Origin: Tritrichomonas foetus
Taxonomy: Eukaryota; Parabasalia; Tritrichomonadida; Tritrichomonadidae
Direction: 5' to 3'
Assembly: GCA_001839685.1 (NCBI GenBank)
Contig: MLAK01001188.1
Span: 1 to 28,410 of the forward strand
DNA: 28,410 nucleotides
Positions 1 to 7,585 of the stretch are shown in pieces. The notes beneath the pieces were generated by a model. That model had not been told where the DNA came from. It saw only the letters and a program-made list of their open reading frames with translations, and searched no databases. Position numbers and translations under genes: made by a program. Numbering within the stretch: the stretch's first letter is position 1; each line of letters opens with the position of its first letter.

Positions 1-39
1 AGTTGTGATTTTTTGCGCTTCGCTCAAAAAATCACAACT
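1..39. repeat. Perfect inverted repeat / hairpin at window edge
   Basis: Bases 1-15 (AGTTGTGATTTTTTG) are the exact reverse complement of bases 25-39. The nine bases between them contain GCG-CTT-CGC, which can add three G:C pairs (with position 15 pairing to 23) and leave a three-base CTT loop. A 15-bp perfect arm is far beyond what neighbouring AT-rich spacers show. It could be a transposon end, a short interspersed palindromic repeat, or the edge of a repeat at which a contig was broken. No coding sequence for a transposase is seen next to it. Confidence 0.9.
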
Positions 40-223
40 TATAGGTCTACTGCAATAAAAGACATTTCTTATAAAAAAAGATCGATTATATGATATCTTC
101 ACAATTATTCAAGAGGTCTTTCAAATGTAATTCGACAATTCAGATATCTCAATTCAAATAATTCAAAGCGATTTCAAAACGATAAATCTCTATTTCTTCA
201 AATCATTAGAGAATTTTAATTTC
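40..223 (+). promoter_or_regulatory. Leader and promoter region of the YeiH-like gene
   Basis: This AT-rich stretch has no open frame of interest. It holds a TCATTA element at 203-208, whose A lies 19 bases before the ATG. This resembles the TCA-pyrimidine-(A/T) initiator known from Trichomonas vaginalis. The match is short and the DNA is AT-rich, so the assignment is only suggestive. Confidence 0.3.
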
Positions 224-1495
224 ATGAGCTCCGACGAAGTGGCAGCTCCCATCAGTTCATCCTCATATTCATCAAGCTCTGGAAGTTCCTCAAGATCTTC
301 GAATTCGAGCTATTCATCATCCAAATCATCGATCGACGATATCAACGAAAGCGATGTCGAACCACCGAAAAAGCGAATCCCAACTTACGGAGACCGCTGC
401 GAAGCTTACTGGAAAGCATACGTTAATCCGTACGTTTGGACTTCAATGCCGGTTATTGTTGTTATTGGAATTCTCTTCTGGTGTTTGGGGTTCATCCCAA
501 ACTACGAAAAGTGCATGCTTAGTCAGTCGATCTTCGCAATTATCGGCGGCGTTTTATTGGGCGCAATTCCAGCAGTACAGAAATTCTATCACCATCCGAA
601 GGTCTATCCAGGCGTGGCTTTTTCAAAGCAACAATTTATGAGGCTTGCGGTCCTTTTGTATGGTTTTCGTGTCAAACTGGAAGATATTGCTGAAGTCGGA
701 TGGGGCGGTGCCATTTCGGCCATCTTGATGGTCATAGTTTCATTTCTATTATGTACATTACTTGGATTCCTATTGAAAGTACCAGGAGGACTCACTGGAA
801 TCATCGGATGTGGATTTTCGATATGTGGAATTGCCGCAATTTTGAGTGCAGCATCACTATATAATGCCGAATCATCACAAATTTCTCTCGCTTGCGTTTT
901 CGTCATTGTTGGCGGTTTTCTTGACATTATTATTTATCCTTCTTTGTATTCGATTAAAGAAAAACTTGGATTCACTGAAAAATCGTTCGGTGTGACTGCT
1001 GGAATATCAATTAAAGAAATTGCTCATACAGTATCTGTTGGTTTGTCCTGCTCACCTGAAGTTTCCAAATACGCGATGATTGTAAAAATGTTTAAAGTGC
1101 TTTTGATGCCGTTTTTGCTTATCGCTTTAGGATTTATTTTACCATTGATTCAAAAATGCCAAGAAAAGAAAAGAGGCATTCAACAAGAAAAAATGTCAAC
1201 TTATGAAAAATGCACCGCATTTTGGGGAAAGGTGTCAATTCCTTATTTCGCCTTTCTTTTTATTTTAATGACAATTATAAATTCATACACCAACATCTCA
1301 CAAAAAGCCCATGATATTTTAAATGAAATCATTATTGTGTCACTCAGTGCTTCAATGTTTTGTGTTGGACTGACAACAGATTTACGTGAATTGGCTAGGG
1401 GAACAACATGGAGAGTGTTTTTGTTGGGTATTATTATGTATCTTTGGGTGTTTGGCTTTTCCTGGTTCTTGGATCATTTCCTTCAAAATATATAA
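224..1495 (+). CDS. YeiH/UPF0324-family membrane transporter (putative sulfate-exporter type)
   Basis: The 423-residue protein is a polytopic membrane protein. Its core closely follows the bacterial YeiH (UPF0324, 'putative sulfate exporter') family: an FSxQ..RLAVLLYGFRV block (133-150), the family SICG..A motif (199-206) followed by an AESSQ segment, KEIAHTV (264-270), KMFKVLLMPF (288-297), an IPYFAFLF..NS segment (339-353) and VGLTTDLREL (381-390). About nine to ten hydrophobic helices can be drawn, roughly 74-91, 100-116, 163-186, 190-212, 220-240, 286-308, 338-353, 365-383 and 396-416. Residues 1-50 are a hydrophilic Ser-rich tail absent from bacterial members (usually about 350 residues), probably cytosolic. 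The substrate is not firmly known even for the bacterial family. The stop codon reads TAAAA, which fits the TAAA-type polyadenylation signal overlapping the stop in trichomonads. The rarity of this family in eukaryotes suggests acquisition from bacteria (inference). Confidence 0.82.
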   Translation: MSSDEVAAPISSSSYSSSSGSSSRSSNSSYSSSKSSIDDINESDVEPPKKRIPTYGDRCEAYWKAYVNPYVWTSMPVIVVIGILFWCLGFIPNYEKCMLSQSIFAIIGGVLLGAIPAVQKFYHHPKVYPGVAFSKQQFMRLAVLLYGFRVKLEDIAEVGWGGAISAILMVIVSFLLCTLLGFLLKVPGGLTGIIGCGFSICGIAAILSAASLYNAESSQISLACVFVIVGGFLDIIIYPSLYSIKEKLGFTEKSFGVTAGISIKEIAHTVSVGLSCSPEVSKYAMIVKMFKVLLMPFLLIALGFILPLIQKCQEKKRGIQQEKMSTYEKCTAFWGKVSIPYFAFLFILMTIINSYTNISQKAHDILNEIIIVSLSASMFCVGLTTDLRELARGTTWRVFLLGIIMYLWVFGFSWFLDHFLQNI

Positions 1496-1910
1496 AAGTA
1501 TAAATCGAGTAATTTGATTTATACATAATTTATACATATTTGTAACATATATTATTATAATTAATAATATATATTTTTTTCGTTTTCTAAAATATAATAA
1601 TTTGTGCAATCTTTCAAATTTATTTTTTGATTTGATTTAAATGAAGCAAAAATGTATCCTTTCATATGATGGGAATTCAATTTCATCAGTATCATATAAA
1701 ATAAAAATATTATAGCATTTTTCACAATATAGAATTACCGAAAGAGCTGCTATGATGCCTGTATAGGTCTAAAAAGCTCATGAAGTGAAAAACAGAGAAG
1801 GAATATTGATTAAAAGAAAACCAAAAGACACATAAAAATAAAATTTATAAGTTCTTTAAAAAAAATTATTTAAAATCATTAAAATGGCAGAATAAAAACT
1901 TAATACCAAA
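1496..1910. other. Convergent intergenic spacer
   Basis: This very AT-rich spacer separates the 3' ends of two converging genes. It contains runs such as ATTATTATAATTAATAATATATAT around 1550-1575. No RNA gene or conserved open frame is visible. Confidence 0.6.
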
Positions 1911-3803
1911 TCACTTTCCTTTGCCGCGACGAGTAATATCTGTTTTGTTATATTGCGTTTCAACATCATTCTTTCTGGCCTGGAATGTCTGCGACGACAT
2001 TGCACGCTTAACCTTACAAAGAATTGGATCGGAAGCTTGTTTCACGCGCTTGAGGCTTTCTGTCATATATGTTCCGAACTGAGTAATATCATTGTTTGTC
2101 TCTGTTCGAATTCCTGCGAGCATTTCCTCGAAGATTGCAGCAACTTTCTTCTTATCGCTGAGTTGCTCCAAAACTTCTGTTGGTGCTTTTGCAACACAAT
2201 CGGCAACTTTTTGGAACTGGTCTTCCAAAGGCAAGTTCTGAAGAATCTCTTTAAGCTCTTCAAGATGAGTTCCTTCACCTTTTTCGATGAGTTCTGCAGC
2301 TCTTCTTCTGATTAATTCGAAGTGAATATCTTCTATAAACTTCATTAATACAGCTGGTGGCTTTTCAGTGAAATCTGGTATTCCTGGTTGTGTTGGAGTC
2401 TCTTTTGGTGTAAATGCAGCAATTTGCGTTGTATATTCATTTGGTTCGAGAATTTGTGCAAGATAAGCTCTTCCAAAGAGTTCAGTTAGTCTGAATAAAC
2501 CAGCGCCTGCTTTCCATGTCCTCTTAAACTCCTCACGAAGGCGACAATGATCATCATAAAGTTTCTGATAGTTATTTGCAAGTGTTGTACTTTTCTCTTT
2601 CATTCTGTCTCTTTCTTCAGTAACTTGTTCAAGCATTTCAGTTAGTATTTGCTTGGAACTTTCCGCTGAATCACTTTGTTCTTGTAAAGCATGAATTTCA
2701 GTTAATAATCGTTCATTTAATGAGTGAAGTTTTTCTATTCTTTGTTTGCCAGTTTCGGTTGAAAGTCTTTCTGCATTTTTACGAAGTGTTAATTCACTTC
2801 TAAGTCTTTGCGTCTTTTCCTTAAGCGCTGCATATTGGTTATCAACTTGGATAAGCTGCATTTCAATTGAGTCTGAGCCAACGCTGACAGTATCAGGATC
2901 AGTTAAAGCTGTCATTGCCGCTTGGTCAAATTTCAGGGGCTGGTGATTCAATGGCGGCAAAGGATCAGAAAATTTAAGAGTGGGATTAACAATTAATTTT
3001 TCAACAAGTTCAGTTTCATCAGGAAGTTGCGCGATTGAATCTTCTGACTGTTTTTGCGCATCTGCAACAGCGCCACGTACAACAGCGAGCTCGTTCTGTA
3101 AAGCGACTAAAAATGCTCTCAATGTAGCCGGCTCACATTTTGTGAGTCTACGTGGTCGAAGAAGGGATTCAGCAGAAAATCTTAATCTTCGAACTTTCAG
3201 CTTTTCATTTTCATCCTGAAGTTGGCGAACTTTATCGAGAAGGTTAGTAATGCTTCCAAATTGGTCGATAACAACAGATGCGCATTCTAATCTTTGTTCG
3301 GCTGTTTTAATCCTCTGCTTGAGAGCATCCACTAGCTGTCTGAGTCTTGTTTCGCGGAAATCGAGAAGGTCTAGGTAGAGTTGCTGTTGCGATTGGGCCG
3401 AGGCTGTTATTTGCGATAACGAATCTCGATCTGGAAGAGGACCGATGGCAGAAATATCTCTTTCGAGACTCTCAATCATTGCACGCAGTGATTGCACGTC
3501 TGGCGCTGCTTGATAAAACTCAAGTTCTGTTAAAAATGACACGGAATTTTTCAGATCTTGATATTGTTCGTTGACCTTATTGAAATTTGCTTTGACTTCC
3601 ACAATTGACGCATCAAGGCGCTCGCCTTCTAGAATAGCTGCGGAATAATCGGCGGCATGCTTTTTCATTAATTTCTTGAGCTCATTCAAAAAGGCATTTT
3701 TTTCGCGGACAGAATTTGAGGCGAGAGCTTTTTGAAACAGCATGGCAATTCGTTTCGATTCTGTGGTGGGATTATTGTCTGTTGAAGATTGCGTCTGATT
3801 CAT
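1911..3803 (-). CDS. Coiled-coil protein of unknown function
   Basis: The 630-residue protein is highly charged and helical, and I do not recognise it as a named family. Heptad-like segments run at about 60-95, 135-215 and 310-430, with breaks at 97-130 (Pro/Asp) and 258-290 (Pro-rich). The C-terminal third (430-600) is helical but less heptad-like, and the chain ends in a basic tail (TRRGKGK). No signal peptide or membrane segment is seen. The start at 3803 is supported by the absence of upstream coding character and by a TCA element (TCAGAAAA, complement of 3804-3811) directly before the ATG. Such proteins in trichomonads often belong to the cytoskeleton (axostyle, pelta, basal body). That placement is inference only; a tether or axonemal protein is equally possible. 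Confidence 0.75.
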   Translation of the reverse strand: MNQTQSSTDNNPTTESKRIAMLFQKALASNSVREKNAFLNELKKLMKKHAADYSAAILEGERLDASIVEVKANFNKVNEQYQDLKNSVSFLTELEFYQAAPDVQSLRAMIESLERDISAIGPLPDRDSLSQITASAQSQQQLYLDLLDFRETRLRQLVDALKQRIKTAEQRLECASVVIDQFGSITNLLDKVRQLQDENEKLKVRRLRFSAESLLRPRRLTKCEPATLRAFLVALQNELAVVRGAVADAQKQSEDSIAQLPDETELVEKLIVNPTLKFSDPLPPLNHQPLKFDQAAMTALTDPDTVSVGSDSIEMQLIQVDNQYAALKEKTQRLRSELTLRKNAERLSTETGKQRIEKLHSLNERLLTEIHALQEQSDSAESSKQILTEMLEQVTEERDRMKEKSTTLANNYQKLYDDHCRLREEFKRTWKAGAGLFRLTELFGRAYLAQILEPNEYTTQIAAFTPKETPTQPGIPDFTEKPPAVLMKFIEDIHFELIRRRAAELIEKGEGTHLEELKEILQNLPLEDQFQKVADCVAKAPTEVLEQLSDKKKVAAIFEEMLAGIRTETNNDITQFGTYMTESLKRVKQASDPILCKVKRAMSSQTFQARKNDVETQYNKTDITRRGKGK

Positions 3804-4446
3804 TTTTCTGATCGAATTTCAACGCTTTACAAGAAAAAATAACGTACAAAGATAAGAAATGTGAAATAAAAAATATATACTGACATACTAAATGAAAAAA
3901 AAAAATCACTGTGATTATTCGACTTTAGTGGATGATAACCGTTTTGTAAAATACTCAAAAAGTTAACACACAAAGTCACTATAAAATATGCCAAATAATT
4001 CCAAAAAATAAAACATACCCTTGGGTATATAATCTCAGTATTACTGAGTCAACAATAAATATATATACACAATATTAAGATCAATAAATTTTGGTATGAA
4101 AATCAATATTTGATTATTAGATCCAAGCCATTTGTGAAACTATCTTATATATATTATTCTTTCATTTAGAGAAAAAACTCACAGTTCATTTCCCTTCACT
4201 ATCAATGATATTTTTAAGAAGGATGAATTTCAAAGAAAATGTTGACATTTTCTTTTCGAATAGAATTAGAATGACAACTTTCTTCCATATCTGAAAAGTT
4301 GAAGTGCCAATAGATCAGCCAAAATTTTTTCTATTCAAAAACTTTCGAATTTTCAGAAATAAAAAAACCGCGTTTTTCAAAAAACTTATATTGTCAGTTA
4401 AAAAATTTAATTCAAAATAATCTTTAACTTTTATTTTTATTCAAAA
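3804..4446. promoter_or_regulatory. Divergent promoter region with clustered dyads
   Basis: This 643-base spacer lies between the starts of the coiled-coil gene (-) and the small gene (+). It holds three interrupted palindromes: AATCAC-T-GTGATT (3904-3916), ATACCC-TT-GGGTAT (4015-4028) and CTCAGTA-T-TACTGAG (4034-4048). The last two are separated by only five bases. They may be transcription-factor sites. No RNA gene is recognised. Confidence 0.45.
4015..4048. repeat. Two adjacent dyad-symmetric elements
   Basis: ATACCC (4015-4020) pairs with GGGTAT (4023-4028) across a TT centre. CTCAGTA (4034-4040) pairs with TACTGAG (4042-4048) across a single T. Both are exact in the sequence. Their position in a divergent promoter suggests binding sites for dimeric DNA-binding proteins (inference). 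Confidence 0.6.
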
Positions 4447-4977
4447 ATGAAGAGCACCCTAAATCTATCCATCGTAAATCTTTTAGATTCCTTAGATAAG
4501 AACCCAGGACGAATACCAGATGTTAATAAGTCCCTCGAAATTCTTCTTCAAGAGCTAAAGCAAGAAAAAGATCGACCAATGATTCATGAAGTTGAAAATA
4601 TTGCCGCCCAAGAGCCACCAAAGAAACCACAAAAAGAACGATTCGAATTCAAGAAGTGCGAAGCATTCAAACAGATAACGGAAGTATATTTTTATCCAAC
4701 AATTCGTCAGAGTGAACTCGTCAGTATTTCCACAGTTCTTGCGAACGCTTGCGAATTACGTGTCGATCGAGATGCTAAGAGGCGTAAAGATTTGCTCTAC
4801 AAATGGTTTGAAGATCATTGGGATCAAATCGAGCCACACCTCAAGCATTTGATTGCATTCAATAAAGAAGGTGATGTGCTTAACAGAAACGGAAAAAATC
4901 ATCCACAGGATTCTCAGCAGCAAGATGAGGGGTCTCCAGATCAATCCTTAGATAATAATTTGACTGTTGACCAATAA
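4447..4977 (+). CDS. Small basic/acidic protein with a conserved-looking KRRK..WF..HW core
   Basis: The 176-residue protein has a weakly helical N-terminus (1-50), a Pro/Lys linker (56-66) and a compact central block at about 66-135. That block contains DRDAKRRKDLL (107-117) followed by YKWFEDHWDQIEPHL (118-132). The C-terminal 40 residues are Gln/Asp/Asn-rich and look disordered. The basic patch followed by an aromatic helix is superficially like a homeodomain or other helical DNA-binding fold, and I suspect a lineage-restricted family. I cannot name a Pfam family with certainty. A TCA element lies at 4441-4443, four bases before the ATG, so the leader would be only a few bases long. The stop TAAA fits a trichomonad polyadenylation signal. 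Function unknown. Confidence 0.65.
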   Translation: MKSTLNLSIVNLLDSLDKNPGRIPDVNKSLEILLQELKQEKDRPMIHEVENIAAQEPPKKPQKERFEFKKCEAFKQITEVYFYPTIRQSELVSISTVLANACELRVDRDAKRRKDLLYKWFEDHWDQIEPHLKHLIAFNKEGDVLNRNGKNHPQDSQQQDEGSPDQSLDNNLTVDQ

Positions 4978-5247
4978 ACAAGTATTTGTCTTAGCTAAAA
5001 AAATTCCTTATTTTTATTCATCTTTATTCATTTTTTTTTGATAAATATTTAATTATTGAGATTAACCAATTCCTATTTCAGAATTTATTGACATTATATT
5101 TTTTGCCTGAATTTGGTATAATTAACTTTAATTGCAGATATTCATGACTATTTTTTTGATGATGCATATTTCATGATTTGGTATTTCATATAACATTTCA
5201 CTTTCATATAACTTTTTAGAATCCCCATCAGGCATGTGATGTGAAAT
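4978..5247. promoter_or_regulatory. Spacer upstream of the chromodomain gene
   Basis: The spacer is AT-rich. TCACTTTCATATAA at 5198-5211 carries two TCA initiator-like matches. No further feature is visible. Confidence 0.3.
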
Positions 5248-6654
5248 GTGATATTCTTTCGTGTGAAAGATATGAATGAGCAATTTGAAGAAGAGGAAAT
5301 TTTTGAAGTAGAAGAGTTAATTGATGACGATACATTCTTGACTAACAGTGGAAGCGAGGAAGTTCGGTTCCGAGTGCGATGGAGGGGCTTTGGTCCTGAA
5401 CATGATACTTGGGAGCCAATCGAGCATCTTGATGGTTGCCCCGATATTGTCGAAAGGTATTTTGATAGAAAGGACCGCCAAATGCATAACCAAAACAGCA
5501 ATCAACACGAAAATAAAGATCGCAAACATTCCAAAAAATCGAAAGAAAAACGCAAAATCAGTCCGCCGGTAAAGAAATTGAACACAGACAATTTAAAGGA
5601 TTTCGAAAAGGATGTTCCAGTCAGACATTCTCAGCGATACGAAAATAAATTATTAGAGTCGTTAGAAAAAAGTGAATTTGAATCAGATTCATTTTCAATC
5701 GATGAGACATTTTTAGAACCTCCCAAGTCATCTCCAAAGAAGAAGCAGCAAAAACCGCCAATTCCACTCAAGAAAACAAAATCTGCCAAGAAAAGTGACA
5801 GTGATGATGATAACGATGATATTATATCATTACCAAAAATTATTGAAAGCGAAGCAAAACTAACTAAATTAGACACAAATTTCAAAACGGAATCACCGAA
5901 ATCAAAATCAAATCTTGAAGCAAAACATAAATCTGAAACAAAGACAAAATCAGAAACTAAAATAAAATCAGAAACTAAAGCAAAAACCAAAACAAAAGTA
6001 AAATCAGAAACAAAATCAGAGAAAAAGTCCAAATCGAAAACCAAAGCTGATACAAAAGATTCAAAATCAAAAACATCGAAATCAAAAAAGTCAAAGTCAA
6101 AAACACAAGAAACATCAAAAGCAACATCAGATATAACCAAACCTAAAACTAGAACAAAAACTTCAACAAAACCCATTTTCGATTTATTTGATCCTCGGAA
6201 ATACGATGATGTTACACAATTGAACAATTCACCAGCCAGAACAAAATCGAAAGCCAAAAAAAATACAGAAAAAGTCGCCAAAAGGCGAAAATCAAATTCC
6301 CTTTATATATTCAAGCCAAGTGACGTTTGGGAGATAAAGAAGGAAAATGCTAATTTTCAGATAAAAATTAGTCAAGACGAAATGGAAAATATCAATGTTA
6401 AAGACGATTCGAAAAGTATAAACTATATGAGATGGGCTGAAGAACATCAAACTGCAGAAAATCCATTTCCTGTTCGAAAAATGAAAAGACTACTAAATAT
6501 TGGTGAAGCTTTGAATATTGAGTGCGGAATACCTGACCAAGTAAATGATGAAGTTATTCCATTAGCTTTCTTAAGGATTATTCAGCCAGAAATGGTGAAT
6601 GATTTCTTGGCAGAGATGTATCAAACTCTTGCAGATCCCAAACCGTCTAAGTAG
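5248..6654 (+). CDS. HP1-like chromodomain protein with possible C-terminal chromoshadow-like region
   Basis: Residues 16-75 form a chromodomain: EIFEVEELIDD, VRFRVRWRGF (39-48), DTWEPIEHL (53-61) and a closing CPDIVERYF helix. The three aromatic-cage positions that bind methyl-lysine in HP1 are present as F19, W45 and F48. Residues 80-360 are a disordered, very Lys/Ser/Thr-rich linker that includes five tandem hexapeptides (KSETKx). Residues about 385-465 are again ordered. The segment EVIPLAFLRIIQPEMVNDFL..MYQTL resembles the closing part of a chromoshadow domain, where HP1 has a Pro-Ala-x-x-Ala and a helix ending in FYE-type residues. The likely role is a nuclear reader of methylated histone H3 that may dimerise through its C-terminus (inference from the family). 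The true start may be Met9 at 5272, because the first eight residues are outside the domain. The 468-residue length is much larger than canonical HP1 because of the linker. Confidence 0.85.
   Translation: MIFFRVKDMNEQFEEEEIFEVEELIDDDTFLTNSGSEEVRFRVRWRGFGPEHDTWEPIEHLDGCPDIVERYFDRKDRQMHNQNSNQHENKDRKHSKKSKEKRKISPPVKKLNTDNLKDFEKDVPVRHSQRYENKLLESLEKSEFESDSFSIDETFLEPPKSSPKKKQQKPPIPLKKTKSAKKSDSDDDNDDIISLPKIIESEAKLTKLDTNFKTESPKSKSNLEAKHKSETKTKSETKIKSETKAKTKTKVKSETKSEKKSKSKTKADTKDSKSKTSKSKKSKSKTQETSKATSDITKPKTRTKTSTKPIFDLFDPRKYDDVTQLNNSPARTKSKAKKNTEKVAKRRKSNSLYIFKPSDVWEIKKENANFQIKISQDEMENINVKDDSKSINYMRWAEEHQTAENPFPVRKMKRLLNIGEALNIECGIPDQVNDEVIPLAFLRIIQPEMVNDFLAEMYQTLADPKPSK
5929..6018 (+). repeat. Five tandem 18-bp units in frame (KSETKx hexapeptides)
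   Basis: Units begin at 5929, 5947, 5965, 5983 and 6001 and encode KSETKT, KSETKI, KSETKA, KTKTKV and KSETKS. The fourth copy is degenerate. The unit length is a multiple of three, so copy changes keep the frame. It sits in the linker of the chromodomain protein and produces long spurious open frames on the other strand. Confidence 0.85.
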
Positions 6655-7009
6655 CCTTTTCACCCCCATTGAAAATTTTTCTTTCTGTTAATATATAAAA
6701 AATTATATGTCGAAATCATATTTTTCATGATTTCTACTTTTTCTTATATCTATATGTCTATGTATCTATGATGATTTGCAACATATTTGACACAAACAAA
6801 GATTATGGATTGATTGGATTGTCACGAAATGATGCAAAATTGTGATAGCCAGAGATATATATCTCCTAGAATACTTTTGGAAGCAACATTGCTTGAAGAT
6901 ATAAGAATAAATCAAAATATCAATGTGAAAAGGACAGATTTTCTAAAAATAACTTAAATCCATTTCATCTAGCATTTCCTACTGAAAAAGTCGTCAATTA
7001 AAGTTAACA
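6655..7009. promoter_or_regulatory. Spacer between tandem genes
   Basis: This 355-base spacer lies between the chromodomain gene and the small lipid-anchored protein gene. A TCAATTA element at 6994-7000 is 14 bases (from its A) before the ATG at 7010. Nothing else is recognised. Confidence 0.35.
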
Positions 7010-7354
7010 ATGGGATCATTGTGCTCCTGCTGTGAATCTAAACAAGAAGAAACTCTCAAAGACGATGGACAGTACGCTTCTCTTGTCGTTACAAAACCTC
7101 CGCCAATTACACTTGCCGAAATTCAAAATGTAAATGAAGAAAAAATGGACGTCCCCTTATTTGCGACTGTCGAGTCAGATGACGATGAGCCACCAGCTGT
7201 TTCTGACCCAGAAACTCTTACAGATACCGAATTGAATTTATACGCTAAAAAATTGACGGATTCTGAAGATGACGACTCATCAAAGAAAGAAACAAAAAAA
7301 GAAGCAAAGAAAGAAAACAAAAAAGAATCAAAAAGGAAACCTAAATCTCCATAA
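7010..7354 (+). CDS. Small acidic protein with predicted N-myristoyl/palmitoyl anchor
   Basis: The 114-residue protein begins MGSLCSCCESK. Gly2 with Ser6 fits the N-myristoylation pattern (M-G-x-x-x-S/T), and Cys5, Cys7 and Cys8 are well placed for palmitoylation. Dual acylation would tether it to the plasma or flagellar membrane. The middle (40-90) is strongly acidic with DDDEPP and SEDDDSSKK stretches. The last 24 residues are Lys/Glu alternations ending KRKPKSP. No folded domain is evident. The start is fixed by the anchor signature. It may be an adaptor or a membrane-surface scaffold (inference); no homologue is recognised. Confidence 0.7.
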   Translation: MGSLCSCCESKQEETLKDDGQYASLVVTKPPPITLAEIQNVNEEKMDVPLFATVESDDDEPPAVSDPETLTDTELNLYAKKLTDSEDDDSSKKETKKEAKKENKKESKRKPKSP

Positions 7355-7585
7355 TTGTTGCTTTGAGCTAAAAGTATATTTATATCATATTATTTTATCA
7401 ATCCATATTTCTTTTCTTTCAACTATATCGTAGTAATTTACTACTTTAGTATTGAATTTATTAACACTAAATATAAAACTTATCTGATAAAAATAAAAAA
7501 GAAAAGTAATTAATATGAATTTTATGATAAAAAATCACAAATAATATAAAATTATCACAAATACAACACATAGATATATATAAAA

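Noticed and set aside
604..927. Minus-strand open frame opposite the transporter gene
   Set aside because: It is a shadow of the transporter's hydrophobic helices with no independent support.
3961..3975. AGTTAACACACAAAG, similar to the trichomonad intron 3' motif ACTAACACACAG
   Set aside because: It is not an exact match, has no matching GTATGT-type 5' site in a coding context, and lies in a promoter spacer.
5631..6281. Long minus-strand open frame rich in Phe, Asp, Ser and Val opposite the chromodomain gene
   Set aside because: It is the mirror of the Lys/Ser/Thr repeat linker (AAA/TCA codons read backwards) and has no family-like motifs.
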